Shown here one piece after another: positions 48,217 to 59,935 of a stretch of 64,000 bases of DNA. Source of the stretch: Gamsiella multidivaricata (Eukaryota; Mortierellomycota; Mortierellomycetes; Mortierellales; Mortierellaceae); assembly GCF_025024155.1 (NCBI RefSeq), contig NW_026251750.1:186001-250000 (forward strand). Direction: 5' to 3'. Made by a program: the position numbers and the translations under genes. The notes below the pieces were generated by a model, which did not search any database, was not told the origin of the DNA, and saw nothing but the letters and a program-made list of their open reading frames with translations. The number at the start of each line of letters is the position of its first letter. Position 1 is the first letter of the stretch.

Positions 48217-48762
48217 TACTTAAGGAATATAACGAACACCTGTGATTAACATCCAAAACGATACGGTATACTGCTTTCTTTCATCCTTTTCATTATTTTT
48301 TGCCGACATTACTCAGGTAAGAACACGAAGAGTTATTGCATGTAGAACAGTTGGTGAAAATTGAAGGTATCGTCTTTTATATACACGCAGTCTCCCGTAT
48401 AGACAGAACGACGGGATACCCATCGCTAGTGGTTATAGGGATGGAATCAACTCTGAGAGAGACAATCACCTTGGTTAGTAGGTGATGTGGTGAACAGCCA
48501 CGCTTCTTGGAGAGGACCCTCTCATCTGTCACATGAGGGATGTGCTTTGTCAATCCCATAGCTCTGGCTCTTCGTTAATGAGAAGAATGAGCCATTGTAA
48601 TGGGGGGTAGCACCCGATAGATTTGCTTTCGGTTTAAATGCGCTGGTCACTCTTTTTTTGCTTTCCTTTTCCGCATTGAGATTTGACCTCATCGCTGTTG
48701 ACTACAGGGATGGGGTACTAAGTGGTATTAGTCGATCTCTTCAAAACGGACGGTGTTAGCAC
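48217..48762. other. Spacer between recombinase relic and secreted-protein gene
   Basis: About 550 bp with no supported gene. Confidence 0.5.
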
Positions 48763-48970
48763 GAGGCGAAGAAGTTTTGGCCGACCAATTAAAGCTTTTA
48801 AAGACTGTCACTACAACCAATTCACTGCTCTCAAGTCTGCGCATCTCAACCTCTCTCTCTCTGCTGTGCGAGGCGATGGAGTGTTAGCCGACCAATTAAA
48901 ACCTTTGAAGACTCTCATGACAACCAATTCACTGCTCTCAACTCTGAGCATTCGGCGCATCTCAACCTCT
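48763..48970 (+). repeat. Tandem duplication upstream of the secreted-protein gene
   Basis: Two copies, about 48763-48854 and 48870-48970, share GAGGCGA, GCCGACCAATTAAA, ACAACCAATTCACTGCTCTC and GCATCTCAACCTCT in the same order. Each copy has two CCAAT boxes (CCGACCAATT and ACAACCAATT). The second copy has a 9-10 bp insertion. As the block ends 67 bp before the ATG at 49037, it likely forms part of the promoter or 5' UTR. Confidence 0.8.
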
Positions 48971-49036
48971 AATTTGATTTTCCAAAATTGCCACACACTG
49001 AAAATTTTAGAGTCTTCAAAGGTTCTATCCGCCTCA

Positions 49037-49519
49037 ATGATACTCAAAACATTCGGTGCTGTACTGGCACTTGCTGCTACATGCTATAGTGCACAGATAC
49101 CACTCGGATACCGCTATGCATTCGACGTGATAAGCAGCACCATAGCCACTAGTGGATGGGAGAGATCATCAGCCATCGTCACCGGGCCCACATTGATCGA
49201 GTCCGACAACATCTATCGCAACACCACATGGAGCATCGAACTACCACCTCATCTCCAGGACATAGTACGATCGAGCGCTCCATTCGAGTGGGTAGAATCT
49301 GGCGGCACTGATAAGGCCACCTACGGATTCCATGTCCCGATCGGCATTACTGGATACGTCGCACAGACTACCAAGTGGCATATACTCACGGGCTACATCC
49401 GCACCACACTAGCCGGCAATATCATCACCGAGCAACTAATCACCACCGTCACACCCAAAGTACTATCAAACGGCGATCTAGATGGTGAGGTCACATTTAT
49501 CCCACTCGAATCGCACTAG
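49037..49519 (+). CDS. Small secreted protein, unknown family
   Basis: 160 aa, single exon. The N terminus MILKTFGAVLALAATCYSAQ is a good signal peptide, with cleavage likely after TCYSA. The mature part of about 140 residues has many beta-prone, Thr/Ile/Ser-rich stretches (SGWERSSAIVTGPTLI, YGFHVPIGITGYVAQ, TGYIRTTLAGNIITEQLITT), few Cys (one, in the signal peptide) and no repeats. This looks like a single all-beta domain. I do not recognise the family. The longer in-frame start at 48722 would place the signal peptide inside the protein and run through the duplicated upstream block, so 49037 is preferred. It lies in the repeat-rich island. Confidence 0.6.
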   Translation: MILKTFGAVLALAATCYSAQIPLGYRYAFDVISSTIATSGWERSSAIVTGPTLIESDNIYRNTTWSIELPPHLQDIVRSSAPFEWVESGGTDKATYGFHVPIGITGYVAQTTKWHILTGYIRTTLAGNIITEQLITTVTPKVLSNGDLDGEVTFIPLESH

Positions 49520-50611
49520 TCGCCCACCAGCCATAGTCAGATCGCACACACATAAAATTGCCGCCCCAAACAACAGCGCTTTAGCACCGAGCACCAAGCA
49601 GCCTCGAAGACGTAGTTGGCTAGTGTGCGAAAAGACCAAGGACTTAGTGCGTGCAACGTGTCGTGAAGAAAAAAAATGTGAATATGCACAGTAAGACCGG
49701 GGCACCAGAGGCTGTTGGTGGATAGACAAGGATCGGCTCGCGGGATGAGTGGGAATGACTGATGAAGATAAAGAGATAAAGTGCTTGGGTCGGGGCAGGT
49801 GAGAAGCTGAAAAAGGAGCGCTCAATTGCTTTCTGTTTCTCTCACTTGCTGGCTTCCTCTTTTCTCTCTCACTGCACCCGTCTCTACGCCGTTTACTCCA
49901 CTTATTTACAACTGGCAGCCCGCCAATGCCCATTGCACACACCCTTTTTTTGTATCCAAGGTCCTCCTCTCTCGCAAGCTATTGTTGCTGTCCTATACTG
50001 TCCTATTGCTATCGATCCTCCTCGCAGGCCATCAGTAAGCAAACAAGAGCGAGCATCATTAATTTTTGGATGGCGCTGAGGGATGGCAGTGAAAGAGAAA
50101 AGTCGCGCTGGAAGCGCATGGAAGGACTCAGCGGACCGTGCAAACTGCATTTGAAATCCAGGACTTCTGTTCATCCACGTCCTCGGTCGTTCCAGCCCCT
50201 TTGCGTCAGCAGTGTTTGCTTTATAGGTGAATATTCATCAAGATTGTCAAGAGTTTGCCTCGAGCTAAGTCAGCTGTTGGACGTCGCGCCAGGAGCAGGA
50301 TTTGAGGCCCTTTTATGGATCAAAAGAGGATGTACGCTGTTTCTAGAATGGAGGGTTCTTAAGTTTAAATCGCGAGTCAATCTTGCATTTGAAGGAAGGT
50401 GGCCCATGGTTGCATCGTTGCATGGATCTTCATCTTCACCTCCTCTCTCCAGGTTCCTGCACCTCTCTTCTCCTCTCCTCTATTCTCTCTGTGTTACTCT
50501 CTCTGCACTGTTCTCTCTCCGCCTCTTCACGCCTCTCTGCCCTTCTTTTCCCTTTTTCCTAACCCGCTACTACTTATTAATATGCTATCCCCCAAAAGAA
50601 CACCTCTAAGC
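49520..50611. other. Intergenic, pyrimidine-rich
   Basis: One kilobase with two CT-rich stretches (49800-49960 and 50420-50570). A long + strand frame (49926-50609) is Ser/Leu/Pro-rich, owing to base composition, and has no domain. No gene supported. Confidence 0.5.
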
Positions 50612-53532
50612 AATGCCAAGACGCATTCGGTGTCACTCTTAAAGAAATACTCAAGGCAATCGAGAACATCGGTTGAGGCGAAGGCAGTGTTCTTATCGCG
50701 GGATGCAGCTGGGGCAAGACTCTCGATTACTTCCTTCCCTTGGTACTCTGGAGCGACCGCGTCATTGTCGTCATCTCTGCACTGAAGGTGCTAATGGAGG
50801 AGAAACATCAGAAGCCCCTGGATATGGGTACCAGCAGTATCACTCTCGATAGCGACGCAAGTAATGGTCCCAATATACTCGATCAATTGGCTGGCGCCAC
50901 GTATAAGGCTGTTTTCATGACGCCTGAGATCATCTTTGAGAGCGGTAGCTTGACACAGTTCTGGCCTAGGCACGAGTGGAAACAGTGACTGCAGGCAGTA
51001 TTCGTAGATGAGGCTCATTGTGTCAGCGCTTGAGGCAAGGAGTTCAGAACAGAGTATGACTGCATTGGAGAACTGCGTTCGAAGGTCCTTCGAGGAATTG
51101 CATTTGTTGCTGTATTGGCCACTCTTCTGCCTGCAACTCTTGGGGATGTCAAGAAGGGTCTTCATTTCATTGGGAACAACCGCACCAATATCAGATTCAA
51201 GGTGCGACACCTTCAGCAAAAAGAGAAACTCAAGCACCTCAATTTTGTTTCGAAAGCCGGAAAGAGACCACAGCTGCCGCCGAACATCTACAATCCCTGG
51301 TACCCTCTGTCGAAAAGAGCAAGATTGCCGTCTATCATGCTCTCTTATCCCAAGATTGCAAGTCGGAAACCATGGCATGATTCTTGCGGAACGAGGTTCT
51401 CATCTGCTATCTACCGAGGCGGCTGGGATGGGATGCAACATTAACGATGTCATCTGCGTTGTTCAATCCAGATGTTCAATTAGCATTTTGTCTCTTGTTC
51501 AAATCCTTTGTCATGAATTCGCCCTGGAACTGTATTCGAGTCAAGTTGGAGAAAAAGGGTCGCGTCAATCTGGCTCTTCGAGCTCTGGTAATGCGTGGCT
51601 GTTTTCTGACCTCTCCCAATTGGCCATTGCCCCGACAAAGCAACACCATTGCGTCAACCCAACACCTCTTGCTCCTTCTCCGTGTACCCTGGTGGTCTGT
51701 CAACTTCCTTCCGCTCTAAGACGTTCTAGAACTCCTTGCCTCCGAGCGCATGGGCTAGGATTGTGTTAGATTCACTATCTCCAGTGGTATCATGAATTTG
51801 GTCTGCAATCTGATTCCCTGCTAGATCTTTCTGGCAACCCTCATCACTGTTACTCCGGCTTCTCTGCTATACGTTCTAGACCTCTGGAGCTCCAACACAA
51901 ATAGCTGGTGCTTTCGGTCCTTTATCCTACAGTCTGCAATAAACTGCCTACCTGCCTTCGTACCTGCTCTTGCTCCTTTAGTCCTTGCACTCATCTTTCC
52001 CTGCCTCGGTTCGGTCTTGATCCTTGACAGTCTTGGCCAAGTAGCTCGCGATCCGCAACTCCAAGGTACCGGCATTTTATTTGTGCCACCACCTTCTCCT
52101 AAGACGATATACACTGGCCCAGACCTCGCCCGATATATCGCCGCTACGAGTGTCGCAGGAAAGTCTTCAATGAAGTATTCGACAGCAAGAATCAGCCTAA
52201 CTGGAACCGCTGCCATCTTTACCATCCACAGGAACACCTCAACCGCTGTCTGTTGTTACCTTCAAGGAGGTTCTGCCTGGGCACGCATCAAGGATTCGGG
52301 CCCCGACGCGAACATATCAACAGAAAGAAGTTGTCAAGGAAAAATACGACAATGGAGGTCAATGGTACATAAACGGGACTACAGACCACGTTGTGATTTC
52401 TATACGGAGGGAAGCGTTATGGCACTGGCATGATGGAGGACCTCGACCAAAAGTATGGACAAGTAGCTGGACTAAAATAAATCAAGTCAATTATCACTTG
52501 GACGCCTTTGGGCGAGCAACTTGGGGGAGAACTTGCCGACATTCTCATAAAATGGGACAAGGAGATTGATACAACAAGTCCAGCAAGTATAGAACCTCAA
52601 GACCAGTACAGCAGCGACCAGAATGAAGCAAATGATTCACATGATTTCCAGGCTGTTCAAACCCCAAACCCTACATCAAAGCGACAGATTGGAGTCAGAA
52701 ATATGGCGGCAGAAGATTTATTTCTTGTGAAGTCCGCGACACAAAACAAAGGACCAGCAATAGTGCACTCAAAGTTTAAGCCTAGAGTCCTCGACAATAA
52801 GTAACGCGCCACATATTTTTTAAAATAAAAATTTCAATTCATCAGAGAGGTGACCCGTCTAAAAGGCATGCCATCCCGTATTTTCAAGCAATACCATTTC
52901 TCCACTCAATTGTGAGGGTTACACATGCATGCCGAGGGCGCAACGGAAGCCACGGGCACATTGCAAGAAGAGCATCATCATCAACAGACTCACTGCGACT
53001 ATCTACTCAATAGAGAACCCGTTCATTACACCTGGTGCTATGCCTACTGGCGTTGGTACTGACACTGACCAAGACACCAGCCCTGTGGAGTCCCCAACTG
53101 ACTTCCTGTCCGTGCCAGGTGACGGCCCTTTTCAATATCTCAGTGATGTCGCGTCTCCTTCAAGTGATATTGAGTCCCCTCCAAGCGGAGCTGTTGCCGC
53201 AAACAGCCCGCCCAACAGCTTGCCACTTCGAGTTATAGCTGCATCTCCCGACAGGTACCTGCACCTTCGCCTCAATGGAACTCCTACTCGCTCGCTACGA
53301 CGTCGCGAAGAGCGACCTCTACTAGGGACAGTGAGTAGTCTCATACCTCCATATCTCATACGTCCCAATACGGAAATCATTCAATCAATTTGAAAACATA
53401 TATGGCGCGTTACTTATTGTCGAGGACTCTATGCCAAAGCTGGCTATATTCGCTTTAGATAGATTCGAGGGAGATAAAAATTTACAATTTACAGTCGAAC
53501 AAGTTAGCAGAATAGAGAGGGCAGAGGTAGGA
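50612..53532 (+). pseudogene. RecQ-like DNA helicase relic
   Basis: Helicase motifs appear in order on the + strand. They are a Walker A-like box AGCSWGKTLDYFLPL (about 50700), a motif Ia region (VIVVISALKVLMEE), FMTPEI, the DEAHC box (about 51007-51021), ATLLPAT (motif III), TEAAGMGCNINDVICVVQ (motif V, about 51411-51465), and QVARDPQLQGTGILFVPPP (motif VI and following, about 52035-52090). The frame has TGA stops at 50674, 50986 and 51031, a frame change near 51410, and about 500 unrelated bases between motifs V and VI. The C-terminal tail IVHSKFKPR is split from PKLAIFALDRFEGD by the inverted-repeat element at 52785-53429. Multi-copy RecQ genes of this sort occur in fungal subtelomeres and repeats; whether this copy is subtelomeric is unknown. 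Confidence 0.78.
52785..53429. mobile_element. 645-bp TA-flanked inverted-repeat element (MITE-like) nested in the RecQ relic
   Basis: Ends are inverted repeats with 27 identical bases, beginning GAGTCCTCGACAATAAGTAA and then CGCGCCA, continuing imperfectly. TA lies on both sides (52783-52784 and 53430-53431). The uninterrupted relative at 44341-44429 shows the empty site CCTAGGCCAAAG, so the insertion is directly visible. The interior has one open frame of 154 codons (52929-53393, +), Ser/Pro/Thr-rich, with no transposase motifs. Most likely a non-autonomous Tc1/mariner-type element. Confidence 0.88.
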
Positions 53533-54631
53533 TAGCGGCGAAGGATATGAGTCAATCATGAATAAACAGGCTTAACGCTAACCAATTGTGAAAGGCCTCA
53601 GCAAAGAGAAAGTCAACTGGGCGAAGTAAAAAATGATAGTGGTGTCGGTGAAAGAATCCATGCATCGAGAAGAGACTCAGCTTTAGACTACTGCCGGAAG
53701 CGCCTGACAGCACCCACCTTGAGAGAGTCTTCCCACCAACGCGAACATCATGGGTATACATGATCTTTCACCATACGTCATTGCGTCCAAGACCTCACTA
53801 GCAGTTGATTTGAGCAGTTGGGCGGTACATGTGAATGTTCTTGGGAACACTCTCTGCGACCCCTTCGCAAACTTTCATGAGAAGTAAGCTAAGAGAGAAT
53901 GAATCCTCAAAGAGTCATACACGCGCACCACCAACTGTATCCCTACGACTTCCAGCACTTGCCCGCAGCTGAAGAAAGAGGTCATTGGCCATTCTTGGGA
54001 TCATCTTTGATGCCAACGAGCCCCGCCAAGTCAGTTCTATCAACTGTTTGTTGCAGCATTATACTTAAGTGGTGTCGTCAGCGCTTTATGTCCCTTAGTT
54101 AGGGGCGGACAAAATTGGCAAGCAGGGAAGAGGATGTACCGTGAGGACATCTTCCTTGCAACTCTTTTGCCGATTGAAAGGGAGGCAGCTGTCTTTGAGA
54201 GCCACCACCATCACTACCATGTTTCCGATCAAACGAATATTCCTGTATGGAAGCTTCATCCAGATCTGAGAGCATCATAAAACTGTGCAGAGATGATGAT
54301 GAAGGCGGTGGCAACGACAGTAGTGGATGGTCGACTGAGGGCCTCCAGGGATTGCCCATTAATCCGGATGACGAGGAGATAGCGCTCGAGCAAACGCCAT
54401 AGATCCTGATCAACACACAAAATAGGTGTGCATTCTAGTGGCGGATACACAGAAGACTGTACCATTGGGGCTGGTGAAGGCGATGCTGTATGATGGGTCT
54501 TTTTTTTTTTTTTTTTTTTTTTACAGGACTCGCTATGCTAGCCTGGAGTTCGGCCAACTCTTGCGACAATTCAAGACGCTTCGAATACATCTAGGTCGAT
54601 TTTGTTCGCCCGTGGGAATCTTCCGTTACGC
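53533..54631. other. Relic-rich spacer
   Basis: Contains a 24-base T tract (about 54499-54522) and minus-strand open frames (54416-54099, Ser-rich, with DLDEASIQEYSFD) that may continue the broken gene at 54632-55291 after a frame change. No intact gene seen. Confidence 0.4.
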
Positions 54632-55291
54632 TCATGTAGGATTCTGTCCGCTTTTTAGGCTGAATCTAGTAAGGCAATGTGGTTGGGAATAGACATCTGC
54701 TGCTTGAGTATCCACTTTGTTGTAGCTGCTGCCGTTGCTGACGCTGAAACTGGCCAAGGAAGACGAGCGTGAGTAAAGCTCTGTCGACCGTCTTCTGCTA
54801 GAATCCGAACCGAATGGGCGAGACACTGGTCGATGTTGATACAGCCGCATGTTGCTGCTCCTAGGGCTACTGCTGAGTTACAGGCGCTTCCATAGTTCGA
54901 ACCATTTTTGCAGGGTGCCATTGGACGAGTATTTAGGGTGTACTCGAGGAATGACGTTGGCGGAGACGGATGACTACGTTGGATTGGGGTTTCTGTAGCT
55001 GTCAAAGGGAGTTTTCTGTGTGTGACTCCCAGAGGACTGATTGTGGAAACATTCGGCGCTGGGTGTTGGAGAGGGTGGTCTCGACGGGGAGCGGAAGAAG
55101 GAGCGGAAGCCGTCCCAGTCGCCCCTGTCTTTGGCTTTATTTTTGCGCCTGCCGGTGCCAATAGCGTCCAATGAATGGAGGAAATGGATTCCTCCGTTAT
55201 GGCTGGTGCCATTGATACTATTGCTGCTGGTCTCCTGGGGTTCTAGAATGGAGGGTCCATTGGATACGTCGGGCAGAGCATGCGCTATCAA
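54632..55291 (-). pseudogene. Broken minus-strand ORF, unknown family
   Basis: One frame reads from 55291 (ALPDVSNGPSILEPQETSS) through a Lys/Arg-rich part (GRRKNKAKDRGDWDGFRSFF) to 54632 (TRFSLKSGQNPT), with only two stops, a TAG near 54972 and a TAA near 54877. The Ser/Pro-rich composition is that of a disordered regulatory protein. No domain recognised. A second, overlapping frame (55212-54655) is longer but reads less like a protein. Confidence 0.35.
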
Positions 55292-55738
55292 AATGTTTAT
55301 TGTTTTTCTGCTGAGGTGAAAGCGAAGGAGAGGACATGAGAAAGGGCGGAGACAGGATAAGGACGCTGTCTCTTTGATGCTCTGTTGTGTTTTGTTTCTG
55401 CACCTTCTTGTCTCCCTCCAGCTCCATCTTCCGCTTTCCTCGTAGTCATCCCTGATTAGATCCAGCTTCTACAGTGATCTCGATTTACTTACTCCACTTA
55501 TACCACTACTTATTTTACTTCAGCGAATAAATAAATTTAGCCCCGTCTTTTTTATTCCTCTCGCTCTCTTTTCTCTCTCTCCCTCTCTTTTGTCCTCCCT
55601 TTTTTGTTTCTTTTTTTTTCTGTTCGTTTCCGCGTGCTTCTGTTTTTTTTTTATTTCCTCCTCTTTGTTGCAAGCACATCCTATCCCTTTCTCTCCCATA
55701 ACAAAGCAGGATTAAATCACCCATACTCATAACTCGCC
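55292..55738. promoter_or_regulatory. Importin beta upstream region
   Basis: Strong C/T-rich block (55540-55690, TCTCTCTTTT-type) directly before the importin beta ATG, like pyrimidine-rich fungal core promoters. No gene seen. Confidence 0.45.
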
Positions 55739-58700
55739 ATGGCGTCCATCGGAGAGATCCTTCTCAACACCCTCTCGCCCGGTAAGGAATCTGTCCGATC
55801 TTTTTTTTATTTTTTTATTTGCCACCATGTTCTCAATGACTGGACTGGATAGTACTGGAAAATATGGCGCGTGGAGCAGCCAGCACCAGCTTGGACAAAA
55901 GAGGGGGAAAAACGCCCTGGAGCAACTGGACTCTTTTCACTAGGGCAGCAGTAATGGAATCGGTTGACGCAAGGCATTTTGGACAGGGATCCAGCCATTC
56001 TTAAAGACGCGTATACACGCAACAAAGAGCTCTTGCACCCGGCTGTGAACTGCGTGGTCTTTATTGTATTCGATGGCGTTTCTTCCTCTCTCTATTCCCT
56101 TTCTTAGGTGCAACCATATGCAACATTGTTGTATAATCCACTTATGAATGCATACATGCCCTCTTTCGCTCATCCATCGCTTCTCTCTCCTTCACCACCG
56201 ATTTAGATCAGCAGATTCGTGAGGCGGCCACCACCCAGCTCGAGACTGCTGCCAGCGAAGACTTTGTACGTTTCATTTTTTTTTCTTTCTTGTTAAGCTC
56301 TATTTTCGCATGTCTTTGTTTTGCCGCAGCTTCTGCCTTTGTCCCTGGGGGGGGGGGGGGGTCCATCAAATGACTACAACTGTGGTTTAGGAAGACATAT
56401 GGACGCGCGCATGGAAGCAGGAAACAAAAGGCAGGATGGGCAACTGGATATGGGGAAAGACTTTGGCAAAGGGAAACCGCCCAACCACCTAGCCTCAACG
56501 CCGCTAGAACCTTACCACCCCGCCGAAAAGAGATTCTCAGTTATGAAGTATCGACACTTCATCGGTGGATAAGCATTTTGAGACACAGAACTGAGGCGTC
56601 TTTACTTTTTTTTATTTTTTATTTTTTACACTGCTCTTCTTTCGTACTCTTTTAGTGGGGACGATGTACCCATTGAGCATCATGAGCATGACCGGCTGAC
56701 CTGTCTATTTGATTTTTTTCCCACTATATAGAAACAATATGTGGTCATGCTGTGCCAGGAGCTCAGCAACGATCAAAGTCAGGCTCGTATCCCTGCTGGT
56801 TTGGCTCTCAAGAACGCACTGACTGCAAGGGTAAGGACAACATGTTCATGCACAGTGCCACGTGTGCAGATTTTGAAATGCAAGATGGCCGCCAAAAACA
56901 TGTGTACAGAAAGCCTTATTAACGCTAGTCTTCGCCTTTTTTCTGGACAAAAAACAATGTATTATTATAGGAATCCGTGCGCCGTGGAGAGATGTCTGCC
57001 CGTTGGATGAACATTGATGAGCCAACCCGAGCACAGATCAAGGCCCTGGTATGCTTCGCAACTCGTGCCTCGACTTATCGCAATCCAATCAAGCCTCATG
57101 TGTGATATTAGGAATCTAACTTGTCTTTTCATTATTTTGCTATGCGTAAATAATAGGTTTTAGCTACTCTTGCCACCGCAGATATCCGTGCCGGTGCTGT
57201 CACTGCTCAGGTCGTTGCCGCTATTGCCGCTATCGAGCTGCCCTTGGGACAATGGGAGGATGTTATTCGTCTGATGCTCCAGAACTTGCAGACAACCGAT
57301 AATACCAACTTGAAGCAGTGCACTTTGCAGGCCATCGGTTTCGTTTGCGAAACTATTGTAAGTTGGATGATTTGACATAAATTGAGCGCAGCGGTTCCTG
57401 CCTATGGCACTTTTCTCACATTTTCCTCTACAACAACCACTAGCACCGTGATATCTTGACTGCTCAAGCCAACAACATTCTGACGGCAGTCGTGCAGGGC
57501 GCTCGCAAGGAAGAGCCAAGCGAAGCTGTGCGTTTAGCGGCTATTAGCGCACTGTATAACTCTTTGGAGTTTGTCGAGGAGAACTTCAGGAGAGAGGGCG
57601 AGCGTAACTACATCATGCAAGTTGTCTGCGAGGCCACTCAGAGCCAGGATGTTCAGGTCCAGATCGCATCATTCGAATGCTTGGTTCGCATTATGCAGCT
57701 CTACTACGAGTTCATGCCCTTCTATATGCAGAAGGCCCTGTTTGGTGTAAGTGGAGCGATCGGAATCTTGTTTTGAAGGGCAGAATAACGCTTTAATAGA
57801 GTGATGACTGACAGATATATTTGTCTCCATCGCCACAATAGCTTACTGTCCAGGGAATGCAGCACGAGAATGAGCGTGTTGCTTTGCAGGCCGTCGAGTT
57901 CTGGTCGACTGTTTGCGAGGAAGAAATTGATCTGGAGGGCATGAGACAGGAAGTAGGTGTTGCATGCTGGAGTTCCATCATCTTCAGGCGCATACTGCTT
58001 CTTGGGGAGAAAAGAGTACTAACGATTCTCCTGCCATTCCCTTCACACGACGTGCTTGATAGGCTTATCAAAACGGAACAGAGCCCGATCAGATCAATTA
58101 CAACTTTGCAAAGGCTGCCCTGCCAGAGACTCTGCCCGTTCTTTTGCAGCTCATGGCCAAGCAGGATGAGGATGATGAGGAGGACGACTGGAACCTTTCC
58201 ATGGCCGCTGGCACCTGCTTGTCGTTGACTGCTCAGTGCGTTGGTGATGCTATCGTGGCCCCTGTCATCCAGTTTGTTGAAGCCAACATCCGTAATACCG
58301 AGTGGCAGTTCCGCGAAGCTTCTGTCATGGCTTTTGGATCTATTTTGGAGGGACCTTCTTCGAATTTACTCATTCCGCCTGTTGCCCAGGCACTGCCTTA
58401 TTTGATCGAGATGATGAATGACCCTGTGATTAAGGTCAAGGATACCACTGCCTGGACACTCGGACGTGTGTCGCAGTCATCGGTCGAATGTATTAAGCCC
58501 GATGTCCATCTTCAACCCTTGATCGAGGCCCTTGTCCGCGGCTTGGAAGATTCTAACAGGATCGTGTCGAACTGCTGCTTGTCCTTGATGAACTTGGCTG
58601 AGCAGTTGGAGGGTGAACAGGGACCTGACTCGCAGACCAGTCTCATGTCACCCTTTTTTGATGGTATCATCACTGCGCTCATGCAGATCACGGGTCGTAA

Positions 58701-59935
58701 CACCAACGAAGCATTCTCCCGCACCTCTGCCTATGAAGCTATTTCGATTATGGTTACGCATAGCGCCAGGGATACCTTCCCCACGATTTCGGCACTTTCG
58801 ACCACCATCTTGGACCGGTTGGAGCAGAGCATTGCTGTTCAGAACCAGATTGTCGGCATCGATGAGCGCAATAGCCACAGTGAACTCCAATCCAACATTT
58901 GTAGTGTCTTGACCAACATCATCCGCCGCGTCGGCAAGGACATTGCACCCATGGCGGACCGTATCATGACGGTGTTGTTGCAGCTGTTGAGCTCTGCTTC
59001 GAAGCACTCGACTATCCTTGAGGATGCATTCTTGGCCATTGGCGCTTTGACCACTGCCTTGGAGGCTGAGTTCGCACGCTACCTGGAGACGTTTGCGCCC
59101 TTCCTTTTCAACGCGCTTCAGAACCATGAGGAGTACCAGCTTTGCTCGATCGCAGTGGGTCTGATTGGCGATATCTGCCGCGGTTTAGGATCACAGTCAG
59201 CCTCATACTGCGACAATTTTATGACGACCCTGTTGCAGAACCTGCAGAGCCCCGTCCTTCATCGCAATGTCAAGCCGGCTATTCTTTCCTGCTTTGGAGA
59301 TATCGCTTTGGCCATTGAGGGTCAATTTGGCAATTATCTGGATGTGACCATGACTGTCCTCGCACAGGCCTGCAACCTCAGAGCTGGACCCGTAAGTGGC
59401 AACGAAAATGCAGTTAGAAGCCACGCTGCCCAAGGATGTCTAACACCTTGCTGACGTATTGATTTTTCTTTTTTCATGATTTGGTTAATAGGCTGACTAT
59501 GATATGATTGACTATGTGAACCAACTTCGTGAGGGCATTGTTGATGCATATGTCGGCATTGTCCAAGGACTCAAAGCTGGCGAGCGCTGTAAGTTCTCTT
59601 TCTATTTTCTGCAATAAGTGCCGCTTTTTTTTTTTAACTCATTTTTTTTATTTCACTCTTCAATAGCGGCTCTGCTGGCCCCCCACCTTCCGCATGTGTT
59701 TGAGTTCTTGAGCACGGTCTATAACGATCCCGAGAGATCCGACAATGTGTTGCGCAGCATGATTGGTCTTATTGGTGATTTGGCAGACTCATTCCCCAAC
59801 GGCGAGATCAAGCAGTTCTTGCTCAACGACTGGGTTGGACAGTGCTTGAAGGAAGGACGAAGCAGCCGAAACTCGACGACAACTAAGGAGGTTGCACGTT
59901 GGGCAAAGGAGATGGTCAAGCGTGCCACTGCGTAA
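55739..59935 (+). CDS. KAP95: Importin subunit beta-1 (karyopherin)
   Basis: Nuclear import receptor that binds importin alpha, nucleoporins and RanGTP. Exons 55739-55781, 56207-56265, 56732-56830, 56971-57048, 57157-57357, 57444-57746, 57842-57952, 58063-59391, 59492-59588 and 59667-59935 give 862 aa, the size of the family (about 861-876). HEAT repeats run throughout. Recognisable stretches are [36 protein letters not shown], the acidic loop [19 protein letters not shown] in the middle, and [16 protein letters not shown]. The protein ends [15 protein letters not shown]. Introns cluster in the 5' third, and one exon carries half of the protein. Intact. Confidence 0.96.
56347..56361 (+). repeat. 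Run of 15 G in importin beta intron 2
   Basis: Uninterrupted G15 inside the 466-nt second intron. A matching G15 run lies at 21688-21702, upstream of CCDC12. Confidence 0.9.

Noticed and set aside
49926..50609. 227-codon + strand open frame before the RecQ relic
   Set aside because: CT-rich sequence gives long Ser/Leu/Pro frames; no domain, no splice signals, and helicase coding starts in another frame.
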